A DNA stretch of 64,000 nt from Pseudoxanthomonas sp. J35 (GTDB lineage Bacteria > Pseudomonadota > Gammaproteobacteria > Xanthomonadales > Xanthomonadaceae): positions 1 through 64,000 of the forward strand of contig NZ_AZVB01000007.1 in assembly GCF_000513995.1 (NCBI RefSeq), read 5' to 3'. Position 1 is the first letter of the stretch; the number at the start of each line of letters is the position of its first letter. The notes below the pieces were generated by a model. It saw only the letters and a program-made list of their open reading frames with translations, was not told the origin of the DNA and did no database searches. Shown piece by piece: positions 8,961 through 18,211 of the stretch. The position numbers and the translations under genes are program-made.

Positions 8961-9381
8961 GTGGCGCCCCTCGCGCTGGCTGATGGTGGCGCTGCTGCTG
9001 TTGACCGGGCTGGCGCCGCTGGCGGTGCTGTGCTCGGAACTGCCGCGCCCGCTGGCCTGGCCGCTGGCCGTGGCCGCCGCCGCGCGCGGCCTGCAGCTGG
9101 CCCGGCGCGAGGCGCGCAGGGCGCCGCGGCAACTGGTCCTGGGGCCGGCGCCGCGGGAGCCCAGCGCGCCGTGCCTCGACAGCCTGGACGGCCAGCCGCT
9201 GCAGGGCTGCCAGGTCCGCTGGCGCGGGCCGCTGGCCTTCCTCGATGCCCTCGACCGGGAGGGGCGCCGCGTGCGCCTGGCCTGGTGGCCGGACACGCTG
9301 CCGGCCGCGCGCCGGCGTGAACTGCGGCTGGCCATGGCGGCGCGTGTCGTTTCGTCTTCCACGCGGCCGATGGCACCATAG
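8911..9381 (+). CDS. YgfX/CptA-like membrane protein overlapping sdhE
   Basis: A second frame, offset from sdhE, encodes a protein with the YgfX layout. A conserved-type entry LEWRPSRWL is followed by one or two hydrophobic segments (about residues 22-60 from the ATG at 8911), a basic [11 protein letters not shown] stretch, then a soluble part with [22 protein letters not shown] and [15 protein letters not shown]. This parallels E. coli YgfX (135 residues), which is membrane bound and co-encoded with SdhE. The start is uncertain: ATG at 8911 (156 aa) or TTG at 8932 (149 aa), both inside sdhE. The overlap of about 30-50 nt implies translational coupling. E. coli YgfX was described as the toxin CptA acting on FtsZ/MreB; that role is debated and not shown here. 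Confidence 0.75.
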   Translation: MRSCPTSLPGSAPCRLEWRPSRWLMVALLLLTGLAPLAVLCSELPRPLAWPLAVAAAARGLQLARREARRAPRQLVLGPAPREPSAPCLDSLDGQPLQGCQVRWRGPLAFLDALDREGRRVRLAWWPDTLPAARRRELRLAMAARVVSSSTRPMAP

Positions 9382-9426
9382 CGCCTCGAGCGCCGGGGAG
9401 AGCCGGCAGCGGAAAACCCCGTCACC

Positions 9427-10668
9427 ATGTTCAAACCCGTTCCCGTGGCCATCGGCCTGCGTTACCTGCGGGCCAAACGCCGCAACGGCTTCATCTCCTT
9501 CATCTCGCTGGCTTCGATCCTCGGCATCGCCCTGGGCGTGACCGTGCTGATCACCACCATGGCGGTGATGAGCGGCTTCCAGAAGGAGATCCGCGACCGC
9601 CTGCTGCAGTTCGCCGCCCATGCCACCGTCGTCGCCGATGGCGAGCCGATGGCCGACTGGAAGCACGCCTGGGACCTGGCGGTGCAGGATCCGCGGGTGG
9701 CCGGCGCGGCCCCGTTCATCGAGACCGAGGCGCTGCTGTCCGGCCCGCGCAAGCAGCCGGCGCTGGTGCGCGGCGTGCTGCCCGAGTACGAGGACAAGGT
9801 CTCGGTGCTGGCGCGGAAGATGACCCGCGGCTCGGCCGCCACCCTGCAGGAAGGCAGCTACAGCATCCTGCTGGGCCAGGAACTGGCGCTGTGGCTGGGC
9901 GTGGACGTGGGCGACCAGGTGACGGTGATGCTGCCGGAGTTCCAGGGCTCGCCGATGGGCGCGATGCCGCGCTACAAGCGCTTCACCGTGACCGGCCTGT
10001 TCTCCGCCGGGCACAACGAGATCGACCGCGGCCTGGCCATCGTCCACATGGGCGACCTCCAACGCGTGCTGCGCATGGACGGCGCCAGCGGCGTGCGGCT
10101 GATGCTGCACGACATGAACCAGTCCTTCGACGTGGCCCGCGACCTGGCGCTGAAACTGCCGGGCTTCTACCGGGTCAGCGACTGGACCCGCGACAACGCC
10201 AACCTGTACCAGTCGCTGAAGATGGAAAAGACGGTGATGGGCATCCTGCTGTCGCTGATCATCCTGATGGGCGCCTTCACCCTGGTGAACTCGCAGGTGA
10301 TGCTGGTCACCGACAAGCAGGCCGACATCGCCATCCTGCGCACCCTCGGCCTGACCCCGGGCGGGGTGATGCAGGTGTTCATGGTGCAGGGCACGCTGAT
10401 CGGCATCATCGGCACGGTGCTGGGCTTCGTCGGCGGCGTCACCCTGACCTGGAACCTGGAACGGATCCTCGACGGCATCGAGGCGCTGTTCGACATCACC
10501 CTGCTGCCGGAGGACGTCTACTACATCACCGGCCTGCCCACCGACATGCAGACCGGCGACGTGGTCGCCACCCTGGTGGTGGCGCTGGTGATGAGTTTCC
10601 TCGCGACGCTGTACCCGGCCTGGCGCGCGGCCCGGACCCAGCCGGCGGAGGCCCTGCGCTATGAATGA
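9427..10668 (+). CDS. lolC: Lipoprotein-releasing ABC permease LolC/LolE family
   Basis: Inner-membrane permease of 413 residues with the LolC/E pattern: N-terminal [18 protein letters not shown] and first membrane segment, a periplasmic domain of about 220 residues, then three membrane segments (about 270-300, 315-345 and 375-400). The end motif [18 protein letters not shown] is the signature of the MacB/LolC permease fold. It overlaps lolD by 8 nt. Together they extract outer-membrane lipoproteins from the inner membrane and hand them to LolA. Only one permease gene is present, so the complex is probably a homodimer (LolF type) with LolD. Confidence 0.94.
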   Translation: MFKPVPVAIGLRYLRAKRRNGFISFISLASILGIALGVTVLITTMAVMSGFQKEIRDRLLQFAAHATVVADGEPMADWKHAWDLAVQDPRVAGAAPFIETEALLSGPRKQPALVRGVLPEYEDKVSVLARKMTRGSAATLQEGSYSILLGQELALWLGVDVGDQVTVMLPEFQGSPMGAMPRYKRFTVTGLFSAGHNEIDRGLAIVHMGDLQRVLRMDGASGVRLMLHDMNQSFDVARDLALKLPGFYRVSDWTRDNANLYQSLKMEKTVMGILLSLIILMGAFTLVNSQVMLVTDKQADIAILRTLGLTPGGVMQVFMVQGTLIGIIGTVLGFVGGVTLTWNLERILDGIEALFDITLLPEDVYYITGLPTDMQTGDVVATLVVALVMSFLATLYPAWRAARTQPAEALRYE

Positions 10669-11392
10669 GACCGCGACCATGCACGCCGCAGGCGAGGCGC
10701 TGCGCGCCGAAGGGCTGGGCAAGACCTACGCCGAGGGCAAGCTGAAGACCCACGTGTTCGACGGCCTGGACCTGCGGGTGGCCGCCGGCGAGACGGTGGC
10801 CATCGTCGGCGCGTCCGGCGCCGGCAAGAGCACGCTGCTGCACCTGCTCGGCGGCCTCGATACGCCCACCGCTGGCGAGGTCTATGTCGCCGGGCAGAAG
10901 ATGTCCGACCTTTCCGACGCGCAGCGCGGCCGCCTGCGCAACCGCGCGCTCGGCTTCGTCTACCAGTTCCACCACCTGCTGCCGGAGTTCACCGCGCTGG
11001 AGAACGTGATGATGCCGGTGCTGCTGTCCGGCGGCGAAGTGGAGGAAGCTTCGCGACGGGCGAAGGAACTGCTGGAAGCGGTCGGCCTTGGCCACCGCCT
11101 CGGCCACAAGCCCGGCGAGCTGTCCGGCGGCGAGCGCCAGCGCGCCGCCGTGGCCCGTGCCCTGGTCAACCGCCCGGCCTGCGTGCTGGGTGACGAACCC
11201 ACCGGCAACCTCGACGAGAAGACCGCCGCCCACGTGTTCGCGCTGATGCTCGAGCTCAACCGCGCGCAGCGCACCAGCCTGGTCCTGGTCACCCACGACC
11301 GCCGGCTGGCACGGCGCCTGGACCGGGTGCTGGAGCTGCACGAGGGCAAGCTGCGCGAACTGGCCCCGGGCGAGTTGCCGGCCATCGGGTAG
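10661..11392 (+). CDS. lolD: Lipoprotein-releasing system ATPase LolD
   Basis: ABC ATPase of 243 residues: Walker [11 protein letters not shown]-loop in [12 protein letters not shown] (the LolD-typical form), signature [15 protein letters not shown], Walker [13 protein letters not shown] and switch His in VTHDRR. It powers lipoprotein release by the permease encoded 8 nt upstream in overlap. The N-terminus is about 10 residues longer than in E. coli LolD (233). A later ATG at 10679 ([13 protein letters not shown]) is an alternative start. Confidence 0.95.
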   Translation: MNETATMHAAGEALRAEGLGKTYAEGKLKTHVFDGLDLRVAAGETVAIVGASGAGKSTLLHLLGGLDTPTAGEVYVAGQKMSDLSDAQRGRLRNRALGFVYQFHHLLPEFTALENVMMPVLLSGGEVEEASRRAKELLEAVGLGHRLGHKPGELSGGERQRAAVARALVNRPACVLGDEPTGNLDEKTAAHVFALMLELNRAQRTSLVLVTHDRRLARRLDRVLELHEGKLRELAPGELPAIG

Positions 11393-11427
11393 GGCGGCGC
11401 CAGGGCCGGGGCGGAACGGGACCCGGT

Positions 11428-11700
11428 TCAGCCGGGCGGTGGGCCGTCGCCGTCCGCCGCGGCCTGCTTCCGTCGTGCCACGACGTCGGGCTCCAGGCGA
11501 CCTTCCGGCATGACGATCCAGAACGCCAGGTAGAGCAGCGGGCTGCCCCACAGCGCCGTGGCCAGGAACAGCGCGCGCCACATCCAGGCCGGCACCGGCG
11601 TGTGTTCGCCCAGGCCGCCGCAGATCCCGGCCAGCCACATGTCCACCGCCGACTTGCGCAGTCCGGCGAGATCCCAGCGGTCGGTAGCACCTCGGGTCAT
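11428..11700 (-). CDS. PspC-domain membrane protein
   Basis: Small protein of 90 residues dominated by a PspC domain: WLAGICGGLGEHTPVPAWMWR is the conserved entry, followed by a membrane segment ALFLATALWGSPLLYLAFWIVMPE. The conserved end of the domain is the WIVMPE motif. The C-terminal tail is charged and Pro-rich. PspC proteins act in phage-shock type envelope stress signalling; this is a stand-alone domain without pspA or pspB nearby. The start is supported by AGGA about 8 nt before the ATG. It converges with lolD. Confidence 0.88.
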   Translation of the reverse strand: MTRGATDRWDLAGLRKSAVDMWLAGICGGLGEHTPVPAWMWRALFLATALWGSPLLYLAFWIVMPEGRLEPDVVARRKQAAADGDGPPPG

Positions 11701-11824
11701 CGTTGCGTCCTCACGGGTACCTGCCAGGGCAGGAGACCGGTACAGGCTTGCGCAGCGCCGGGGCGCTGGCTATCGGCCGATGGCGGCGGTTTACGTCAGG
11801 AAGATCCGATCGGCCGATCCGGGC

Positions 11825-12139
11825 CTACTCGCGTCGTCCGCGCCCCGCGCGATCCAGATGGCCCAGTTCGCGTTCCGGCGCGATCCGGTCCCGCACCCTG
11901 CGCTTGAGCTCGCTGATCCCGGGGAAGCCGCCGTCGGCCACGCGCGACCACACCGGCACGCCCTCCACCCGCACCTCGAACACGCCGCCGGTGCCGGGGA
12001 CCAGCGCCAGCGAGGCGATCTCCGCCTCGAAGGTCGTCAGCAGCTCCTGCGCCATCCACGCCGCGCGCAGCAGCCAGCGGCACTGGGTGCAGTAGTGGAT
12101 CTCGATGTGGGCGGTTGCGGTGGCGGGATCGGCAGTCAC
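11825..12139 (-). CDS. SelT/SelW/SelH-family (Rdx) thioredoxin-like protein, Cys form
   Basis: Protein of 104 residues with a beta-strand leading into the redox motif: IEIHYCTQCRWLLRAAWMAQELL (motif CxxC, Cys17 and Cys20). It is followed by EIASLALVPGTGGVFEV and a region typical of the Rdx fold, VWSRVADGGFPGISELKRRVRDRI. Animal homologues carry selenocysteine at the second position; here both positions are ordinary TGC codons. The start is a GTG at 12139, with an alternative GTG at 12151. The function of bacterial members is unknown; a thiol redox role is inferred from the fold. It is easily missed because it lies within a much longer open frame antisense to comEC. Confidence 0.8.
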   Translation of the reverse strand: MTADPATATAHIEIHYCTQCRWLLRAAWMAQELLTTFEAEIASLALVPGTGGVFEVRVEGVPVWSRVADGGFPGISELKRRVRDRIAPERELGHLDRAGRGRRE

Positions 12140-12619
12140 GTCAGGCTCCACGGGCGGTGCCGCCGGGCCCTTGCAGGGTCGGGCGTGCCCGACTCGCACA
12201 TCGGGCGTGCTGGTGGGTGCGAAGGCAGCGAGCGGGGCAGGCCCCGCTCTACGCAGGGCATGCGCGCCGGTCGTGCGGCGAGTATGCCGCGGGCAATTCC
12301 TACGCGCAGGTGCGCTGTCCGCCGATGGCGCCACCTGCGACCGGCGCGCCAGGCTGCGGGGTAGCCGGGAGCAGGGACGCGCCATGGCCAGGACCGCAGG
12401 ATGCGGTGGGAACGGAGTGGAACGGCGCCGCCTCGCGCGAAGAGCGGTGGCGGGCACGCAGGCTGCGCGAAACGCCTGCTGGCGGGTGGATTGCGGGCGT
12501 GCAGTGGCATCGCCCGCAACGATGTGTCGGCTCGTCCGTGGAAGCAGGCATTCCCCGACGGCCGGCGTCCGGTGCGCTGGCGCGGCGTTCCGGCGACGAG
12601 TGCATCGGGGCCGGCGACC
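12140..12619. other. 480-nt intergenic region between the selW-like gene and comEC
   Basis: Divergent intergenic stretch. It contains one short palindromic repeat (12231-12253) also found at 60265-60287. I see no convincing RNA gene and no -35/-10 pair. A reading frame in phase with comEC stays open from 12401, but its Arg/Gly-rich translation does not look conserved, so I treat it as non-coding leader sequence. Confidence 0.6.
12231..12253. repeat. Dispersed palindromic repeat, copy 1
   Basis: The sequence AGCGGGGC-AG-GCCCCGCT followed by CTACG is a perfect 8-bp inverted repeat with a 2-nt centre. The same element, differing only in the two central bases (AA), occurs at 60265-60287. Both copies are intergenic, which suggests a family of short interspersed palindromes in this genome. 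Confidence 0.7.
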
Positions 12620-15013
12620 GTGGCGTTGAGGGTCGCCCCCACGCTGCGCGGCCCCTTCGCCGGCGTGCTCGCCACGCTGGCGCAACCGGCCGCCTCGGCG
12701 CCGCATCCGCTGGGCATGGCCTGCGCGGCGGGCGCGCTGCTCGGCGCGGTGGCCTGCCTGTTCCTGCCGGCGTTCGCGCCGGCGGGCGTGAACCTGCTGG
12801 CGGTGGCGGTTGGCCTGCTTGCCTGGCTGCGGCCCTGGAGGGGGCGGGCGCTCGGCGCCTGCCTGCTGGCGCTGGGCTGGACCGGGCTGCACGCCGGCTG
12901 GGTGCTGGACGCGCAACTGCCGGCGCGCTGGGAAGGGCGGGAGGTGGAGCTCAGCGGGCGCATCGTCGGCCTGCCGGAGCACGAGGCGCGGCGCACGCGC
13001 TTCCGCCTGCGGGTCGACGCCGATGCGCCCGGTCCGCTGCGCGGGCGCCTGCTGCAGCTGGCGTGGTACGACGATTTCGACGCGCTGGAACCGGGGCCGC
13101 GCATGGGCCTGCACGCCGGTGCCAGCTGGCAGCTGCGCGTCCGCCTGCGCGCACCGCGCGGGCTGGCCAACCCGGGCGGCTTCGACATGGAACGCCACGC
13201 CCTGGCCCAGCGCATTGCCGCGACCGGTCTGGTGCGCCTGCCGGAGGACGCGCGCGAGCGGGCGCCGGCGCGCGGGATCGACGCCTGGCGCGAGGCGATG
13301 TCGGAGCGGATCGCCGTCGCCGTGCCCGCGGAGTCGTCGCGCTTCGTGCGGGCGCTGGCGCTGGGCGACACCCGGGCGCTCGAGGATGCGGACTGGGAGC
13401 GATTGCGCGCGGTCGGGCTGACCCACCTGATCGCGATTTCGGGCTTCCACGTCGGGCTGGTGGCGGGTTTCGGCGCGTGGCTGGCGCTGGCGGCCTGGTG
13501 GCTGCTGCCGGGGCTGGGGCGATGGCTGCCGCGGGCGCAGGCGGCGGCCGTCGGGGCGGTGGTGGGCGCCGCGATCTACGCCGCGGTGGCCGGCTTCGCC
13601 CTGCCCACGGTACGGACCCTGCTGATGATCGTGGTGGTGGCATTGGCGCGGCTTGCCCGCCGGCCGCTGGGCAGCGGCCAGGTGCTGGGCATGGCGTTGC
13701 TGGCGATCGTGCTCGCCGATCCGCTGGCGGTGCTGCAGGCCGGGTTCTGGCTGAGCTTCGCCGGCGTGGCCTGGCTGCTGTGGTGCCTGCCGCCGCAGGC
13801 GGGAAGGCGCAGCCTGGCGCGCGAGTTCCTCTCGGCCCAGGGCGTGGCCACCCTCGGCCTGCTGCCGCTGGGCGTGGTGCTGTTCAACCAGGCTTCGCTG
13901 GCCGGGCCGCTGGCCAACCTGGTGGCGATCCCGTGGTGGAGCCTGGTGGTGGTGCCGCTGTCGCTGCTGGGAACGGGGCTGGAGGCGGCGCAGGCGGGGT
14001 GGGGCGGCTGGGCCTGGCGCGCGGCGGCATGGTGCTTCGACCCCAGCTGGGAGCTGTTCGGGCAGCTGGCGGCCAGCCCGTTCGCGCTGTGGTGGTTGCC
14101 GGAAGCCCGCGACCTGGCCTTGCCGCTGGCGCTGCTGGGGGCGTTCTGGCTGCTGCTGCCGCGCGGCCTGCCGGGCCGCGGACTGGCCCTGCTGCTGTGG
14201 CTGCCATTGCTGCATCCACCGCGCGAGCTGCCGCGCCACGGCGAGCTGGAGCTGCATGTGCTGGACGTGGGCCAGGGCCTGGCGGTGGTGGTGCGCACCG
14301 CCGGGCACGTGCTGCTCTACGACGCCGGGCCGGCGGCGCGCGATGGCTGGGATGCCGGCGAGCGCGCGGTGCTGCCAGCGCTGCGCGCACTCGGCATCGG
14401 CCGCCTGGACGCGGTGGTGATCAGCCACGCCGACCGCGACCACGCCGGCGGCTGGGAAGCAGTGCGGCGGCTGGTACCTGTCGCCTCGTCGCGGGCGCCG
14501 GAGGGGGCGCCGCTGGACGTGGAGGCGGAGCGCCCCTGCCGGGCGGGCGAGTCGTGGGACTGGGACGGGGTGTCGTTCTCGTTCCTGCATCCCCCGGCGC
14601 ATTTCCCGTACCTGCGCAATGAAGCCAGCTGCGTGCTGCGCGTCGCCTCGGCGCACGGCGCGGTGCTGTTGCCGGGTGACATCGGCGAGGTGGTGGAGGC
14701 ACGGCTGCTGCGCCAGCCGGCGCAAGTGCGCGCGGAGGTGGTGGTCGTCGCGCACCACGGTAGCGCCGGGTCCTCGTCGCCGCGCTTCGTCGACGCCACC
14801 GGGGCGCGGCTGGCGCTGGTGGCGGCGGGGCACGGCAACCGCTTCGGGCATCCGCGCGAGGAGGTCGTGCAGCGCTGGCGGCGGCACGGCGCCGAAGTGC
14901 TGGCCACGCCGCAGTCCGGCGCGATCCGGGTCTGGCTGGGCGCCGACGGGCTGGCGGTGCGCGAGCGCCGGGCGTGGCGGGGCCGACCCTGGGACCGGCA
15001 GCGTCTCCAATAG
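12620..15013 (+). CDS. comEC: ComEC/Rec2-family DNA internalisation channel
   Basis: Polytopic inner-membrane protein of about 797 residues. It has an N-terminal membrane block and a soluble DUF4131-type domain (VELSGRIVGLPEHEARRTRFRLRV is part of it), then the Competence domain with the diagnostic HLIAISGFHVGLVAGF and about eight helices. The C-terminal metallo-beta-lactamase-like domain has VLDVGQGLAVVV, SHADRDHAGGWE and VVAHHGSAGSS, with metal-ligand His and Asp residues intact. ComEC imports single-stranded DNA during natural transformation. The start is uncertain: GTG 12620 was chosen, with ATG 12716 as alternative; neither has a strong ribosome binding site. It precedes exbB by 265 nt. 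Confidence 0.92.
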   Translation: MALRVAPTLRGPFAGVLATLAQPAASAPHPLGMACAAGALLGAVACLFLPAFAPAGVNLLAVAVGLLAWLRPWRGRALGACLLALGWTGLHAGWVLDAQLPARWEGREVELSGRIVGLPEHEARRTRFRLRVDADAPGPLRGRLLQLAWYDDFDALEPGPRMGLHAGASWQLRVRLRAPRGLANPGGFDMERHALAQRIAATGLVRLPEDARERAPARGIDAWREAMSERIAVAVPAESSRFVRALALGDTRALEDADWERLRAVGLTHLIAISGFHVGLVAGFGAWLALAAWWLLPGLGRWLPRAQAAAVGAVVGAAIYAAVAGFALPTVRTLLMIVVVALARLARRPLGSGQVLGMALLAIVLADPLAVLQAGFWLSFAGVAWLLWCLPPQAGRRSLAREFLSAQGVATLGLLPLGVVLFNQASLAGPLANLVAIPWWSLVVVPLSLLGTGLEAAQAGWGGWAWRAAAWCFDPSWELFGQLAASPFALWWLPEARDLALPLALLGAFWLLLPRGLPGRGLALLLWLPLLHPPRELPRHGELELHVLDVGQGLAVVVRTAGHVLLYDAGPAARDGWDAGERAVLPALRALGIGRLDAVVISHADRDHAGGWEAVRRLVPVASSRAPEGAPLDVEAERPCRAGESWDWDGVSFSFLHPPAHFPYLRNEASCVLRVASAHGAVLLPGDIGEVVEARLLRQPAQVRAEVVVVAHHGSAGSSSPRFVDATGARLALVAAGHGNRFGHPREEVVQRWRRHGAEVLATPQSGAIRVWLGADGLAVRERRAWRGRPWDRQRLQ

Positions 15014-15265
15014 GGGCAGGCCGGGTGGTCATGGGAGCCACCAGGCAGGCGGCAGCATCCATGCCGCCTCCCGTGGCGCCCGCACCCGTTTCCGCATGAC
15101 GGGGCCAGGGCCGAGGGCCGGTGCCACGGGCATGGATGTGCCGAGGCCACGGCGGCCGCTGGGGCCCGCCCGCACCGTGAGCCCTGCCGCGCTCCGCACA
15201 GGCCGGGCTGGCGCCGGGGCAGGCTTTGCAGTCATCCTAACGGCTGACGTAATGCGGCCGTGGCC

Positions 15266-15271
15266 GGAGGT
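15266..15271 (+). promoter_or_regulatory. Shine-Dalgarno sequence that fixes the exbB GTG start
   Basis: GGAGGT at 15266-15271 lies 7 nt ahead of GTG 15279. An ATG at 15252 in the same frame has no such site. The resulting N-terminus (MWELVKAGGWPMLPLLLLG) matches the usual beginning of xanthomonad ExbB/TolQ-like proteins. Confidence 0.75.
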
Positions 15272-15278
15272 GGTTCAG

Positions 15279-15974
15279 GTGTGGGAGCTGGTCAAGGCCG
15301 GTGGATGGCCGATGCTGCCGTTGCTGCTGCTGGGCGTGGCGGCCCTGGCGATCGTGCTGGAGCGGCTGTGGAGCCTGCGCCGCGCCGAGGTCATGCCGCC
15401 GCGGCTGGGCGAGGAGGTCCGCAACTGGGCCACGCGCGGCCAACTGGACCCGGCCCACATCGAATCCCTGCGCCGCAACTCGCCGCTGGGCGCGCTGCTG
15501 GCCGCCGCCCTGGACGTGCGCAACCGCCCGCGTGACGTGATCCGCGAGCGTATCGAGGACACCGGCCGCCACCTGGTGTTCCGCATGGAGCGCTACCTCA
15601 GCGCGCTGGGCACGATCGCCTCGGCCGGCCCGCTGCTGGGCCTGCTCGGCACCGTGGTCGGCATGATCCAGATGTTCCTGGGCATCCTCGACCACGGCCT
15701 CGGCGACGTGAACCAGCTGGCCGGCGGCATCGGCAAGGCGCTGGTGTGCACCGCCACCGGCATGATCGTGGCGGTGCCGGCGCTGGTCTTCCACCGCTAC
15801 TTCCGCAGCCGCATCGCCGGCTACGTGATCGAGATGGAGCAGGAGGCGACGGCGCTGCTGGATGCGCTGGACAGCGCCCGCCCGCAGGCACCCGTCGGTC
15901 CGGCCCAGCTGGCCGCGGCGCAGGCGGCCGCCCGCGCGGCCGCTGCCGGCCGTCCGGCGCCGGCCCGCAGCTGA
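15279..15974 (+). CDS. exbB: ExbB/TolQ-family proton-channel subunit
   Basis: Inner-membrane protein of 231 residues with three membrane segments: one near the N-terminus, then the paired segments ALGTIASAGPLLGLLGTVVGMIQMF and GGIGKALVCTATGMIVAVPALVF. The small-residue and Thr pattern of these segments is the ExbB/TolQ/MotA proton-path signature. The C-terminal 30 residues are Ala/Pro-rich. With ExbD it forms a proton-driven motor. No tonB or tolA is adjacent; the genes downstream are msbA and lpxK, an order also known from other gammaproteobacteria. The partner of this motor is therefore not shown by the sequence. Confidence 0.93.
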   Translation: MWELVKAGGWPMLPLLLLGVAALAIVLERLWSLRRAEVMPPRLGEEVRNWATRGQLDPAHIESLRRNSPLGALLAAALDVRNRPRDVIRERIEDTGRHLVFRMERYLSALGTIASAGPLLGLLGTVVGMIQMFLGILDHGLGDVNQLAGGIGKALVCTATGMIVAVPALVFHRYFRSRIAGYVIEMEQEATALLDALDSARPQAPVGPAQLAAAQAAARAAAAGRPAPARS

Positions 15975-15982
15975 GGCCTGCC

Positions 15983-16402
15983 ATGCGTATCCGCGACCAG
16001 CGTGCCTACGACGAGCCGGGCATCGACCTTGTCCCGCTGATCGACGTCGTCCTGGTGCTGATCATCTTCTTCGTGATCACCACCACCTTCGACGTACGTT
16101 CGACCCTGCAGCTGCAGCTGCCGGTGGCCAGCGCGCAGCAGCCGGCGCCGCCGAAGACCCTCAACATCCTGGTCAACGCCGACGGCCGCTATTTCGTCGG
16201 CGAGCAGGAGGTGCTGCGCACCGACGTGGAGGCGGTGAAGCAGGCCATCGCCGCCGCCGCCGGCGACGACCGCGAACTGCCGGTGATGCTGCGTGCCGAC
16301 GCGCGCACCCCGTACCAGGCGGTGGTCACCGCCCAGGATGCGCTGGCCCAGCTGGGCTTCCGCCGCATCGCCATCGCCACCGCCCCGGAGCCGCAGTCTT
16401 GA
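15983..16402 (+). CDS. exbD: ExbD/TolR-family protein
   Basis: Protein of 139 residues: short cytoplasmic N-terminus, one membrane segment with the essential Asp (GIDLVPLIDVVLVLIIFFVI), then a periplasmic domain (LNILVNADGRYFVGEQ; VMLRADARTPYQAVVTAQDALAQLGFRRIAIAT). The Asp in PLIDVVLVL is the proton-carrying residue of the family. It starts 8 nt after the exbB stop and its TGA overlaps the TTG start of msbA. Confidence 0.94.
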   Translation: MRIRDQRAYDEPGIDLVPLIDVVLVLIIFFVITTTFDVRSTLQLQLPVASAQQPAPPKTLNILVNADGRYFVGEQEVLRTDVEAVKQAIAAAAGDDRELPVMLRADARTPYQAVVTAQDALAQLGFRRIAIATAPEPQS

Positions 16403-18147
16403 GCCGCAACCGGCAACCGGTGTGGCCGATCTACCGGCGCCTCCTCGGCTACACCCGCGCCTACTGGATGTTCCTGGCCGCCGCGCTGGTCGGCATGGCC
16501 GTCGAGGCGATCGCCGGCGCCAGCTTCGTGCGCCTGATGAAGCCGCTGACCAACAACTTCGTGCAGCCCACCGCCGAGGACGCGGTGTTCCTGCCGCTGG
16601 CCATCGTCGGCCTGTTCGTGCTGCGCAGCCTGGCCACCTTCATCACCGACTACGGCATGGCCCGGACCGGCCGCAGCGTGGTCCGCGACCTGCGCGAACA
16701 GGTGCTGGCCAAGTACCTGCGCCTGCCGTCGGCGCACTTCGACAGCGAATCCACCCCGGTGATGGTCAGCCGCCTGAACTTCGACACCGAGCAGGTGACC
16801 CAGGCCAGTTCCGAGGCGCTGAAGACCCTGGTCACCGACAGCCTGACCATCGTCGGCCTGCTCGGGCTGATGCTGTGGGCCAGCGTCAAGGTGACCATCG
16901 CCATGCTGCTGATCACCCCGCTGATCGGCGTGATCGTGTGGTACGTGGGCAAGCGCTACCGGCGCATCAGCGGCGGCATCCAGGACGGCATGGGCCGCAT
17001 GGCCGCCAGCGCCGAGCAGTCGCTGGTCGCGCAGCAGGACGTGAAGATCCACGGCGCGCAGTCGCTGGAGACCGGCCGCTACGCCGGCCTGGCCAACCGC
17101 ATCCTCGGCCTGAACATGAAGGTCGAGAGCACCCGCGCCGGCGCCTCGGCGATGGTCCAGCTGCTGGCGGCGCTGGCGCTGGCGGCGATCGTCTGGGTGG
17201 CCGCGCGCGAGGCGCTGCAGGGGCGGCTGGACGCCGGCGACTTCGTCATGCTGATGACCGCGATGATGGCGATCATCCCCTCGCTGCGCCGGGTGACCAG
17301 CGTGCAGACCGCGGTGGCGCGCGGCGTGTCGGCGGCCGAGCGGCTGTTCCAGATCATTGACAGCGAGGAAGAGGTCGACACCGGCACCCGGCCGATCGCA
17401 CGCGCGCGCGGCGAACTGGCCTTCGAGCACGTCAGCCTGCGCTACCGCGACCAGCCCGGCTTCGCCCTGGACGACGTCAGCTTCGTCGCCCGTCCCGGCA
17501 CGGTCACCGCCATCGTCGGCCGTTCCGGCTCGGGCAAGACCAGCCTGGTGCGGCTGGTGCCGCGCTTCTACGAGCCCAGCAGCGGCCGCATCACCCTCGA
17601 CGGCGTGCCGCTGGCCGAGTACCGCCTGGCCGACCTGCGCCGGCAGATCGCCCTGGTCGGGCAGAAGGTGATGCTGTTCGACGATACCGTCGCCGCCAAC
17701 ATCGCCTACGGCGCCCCGGCCGACCGCGAGGCGATCCGCGCCGCCGCCGAGGCCGCCAACGCCTGGGAGTTCATCGAGCGGCTGCCGCAGGGCCTGGACA
17801 CGCCGATCGGCGAGAACGGCGCGCTGCTGTCCGGCGGCCAGCGCCAGCGCCTGGCGATCGCCCGCGCGATCCTGCGCGACGCGCCGATCCTGATCCTCGA
17901 CGAGGCCACCGCCGCCCTCGACAACGAATCCGAGCGCCTGGTGCAGGATGCGCTGCAGCGCCTGATGCCGGAGCGCACCACCCTGGTGATCGCGCACCGG
18001 CTGTCGACGATCGAACACGCCGACCAGGTGCTGGTGCTGGACCAGGGCCGGCTGGTGGAGCAGGGCAGCCATGCCCAGTTGATGGCCGCAGGTGGGCTGT
18101 ACGCGCACCTGCATGGCATGCAGTTCCGGGAGCGTCACGGCGGATGA
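16399..18147 (+). CDS. msbA: Lipid A export ABC transporter MsbA
   Basis: Half-size ABC exporter of 582 residues, exactly the E. coli MsbA length. Six membrane helices occupy residues 20-310, with the conserved [11 protein letters not shown] near residue 50. The nucleotide-binding domain has Walker [10 protein letters not shown], signature [16 protein letters not shown], Walker [13 protein letters not shown] and switch His AHRLSTIE. It flips lipid A-core across the inner membrane. The start is TTG at 16399 overlapping the exbD stop (TTGA). The lpxK gene follows 64 nt later, the classical msbA-lpxK order. Confidence 0.95.
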   Translation: MSRNRQPVWPIYRRLLGYTRAYWMFLAAALVGMAVEAIAGASFVRLMKPLTNNFVQPTAEDAVFLPLAIVGLFVLRSLATFITDYGMARTGRSVVRDLREQVLAKYLRLPSAHFDSESTPVMVSRLNFDTEQVTQASSEALKTLVTDSLTIVGLLGLMLWASVKVTIAMLLITPLIGVIVWYVGKRYRRISGGIQDGMGRMAASAEQSLVAQQDVKIHGAQSLETGRYAGLANRILGLNMKVESTRAGASAMVQLLAALALAAIVWVAAREALQGRLDAGDFVMLMTAMMAIIPSLRRVTSVQTAVARGVSAAERLFQIIDSEEEVDTGTRPIARARGELAFEHVSLRYRDQPGFALDDVSFVARPGTVTAIVGRSGSGKTSLVRLVPRFYEPSSGRITLDGVPLAEYRLADLRRQIALVGQKVMLFDDTVAANIAYGAPADREAIRAAAEAANAWEFIERLPQGLDTPIGENGALLSGGQRQRLAIARAILRDAPILILDEATAALDNESERLVQDALQRLMPERTTLVIAHRLSTIEHADQVLVLDQGRLVEQGSHAQLMAAGGLYAHLHGMQFRERHGG

Positions 18148-18211
18148 GGCTTGCACCGGGCAGGGAGGCAGGAGTGGAAGCAGGTTGCAGGAAGGCGCGC
18201 GGGTGGCGGGC

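Noticed and set aside
8682-9381. sdhE-ygfX as a toxin-antitoxin module
   Set aside because: The CptAB naming exists, but SdhE has an established flavinylation role, and nothing in the sequence shows toxicity. I record the pair as co-encoded genes only.
12065-12100. Selenocysteine in the SelW-like protein
   Set aside because: Both positions of the CxxC motif are TGC codons; there is no in-frame TGA and no need for a selenocysteine element.
11825-15010. Open frame of over 1000 codons on the minus strand opposite comEC
   Set aside because: Only its last 104 codons (the SelW-like protein) look like a real protein. The rest is the antisense shadow of comEC, produced by GC-rich third positions.
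15029-15235. Short minus-strand open frame between comEC and exbB
   Set aside because: Arg/Pro/Ala-rich translation with no ribosome binding site and no recognisable motif.
15225-15254. Promoter for exbB (TTGCAG...GTAATG)
   Set aside because: The -35 fits moderately with a 17-nt spacer, but the -10 is poor and the stretch could arise by chance.
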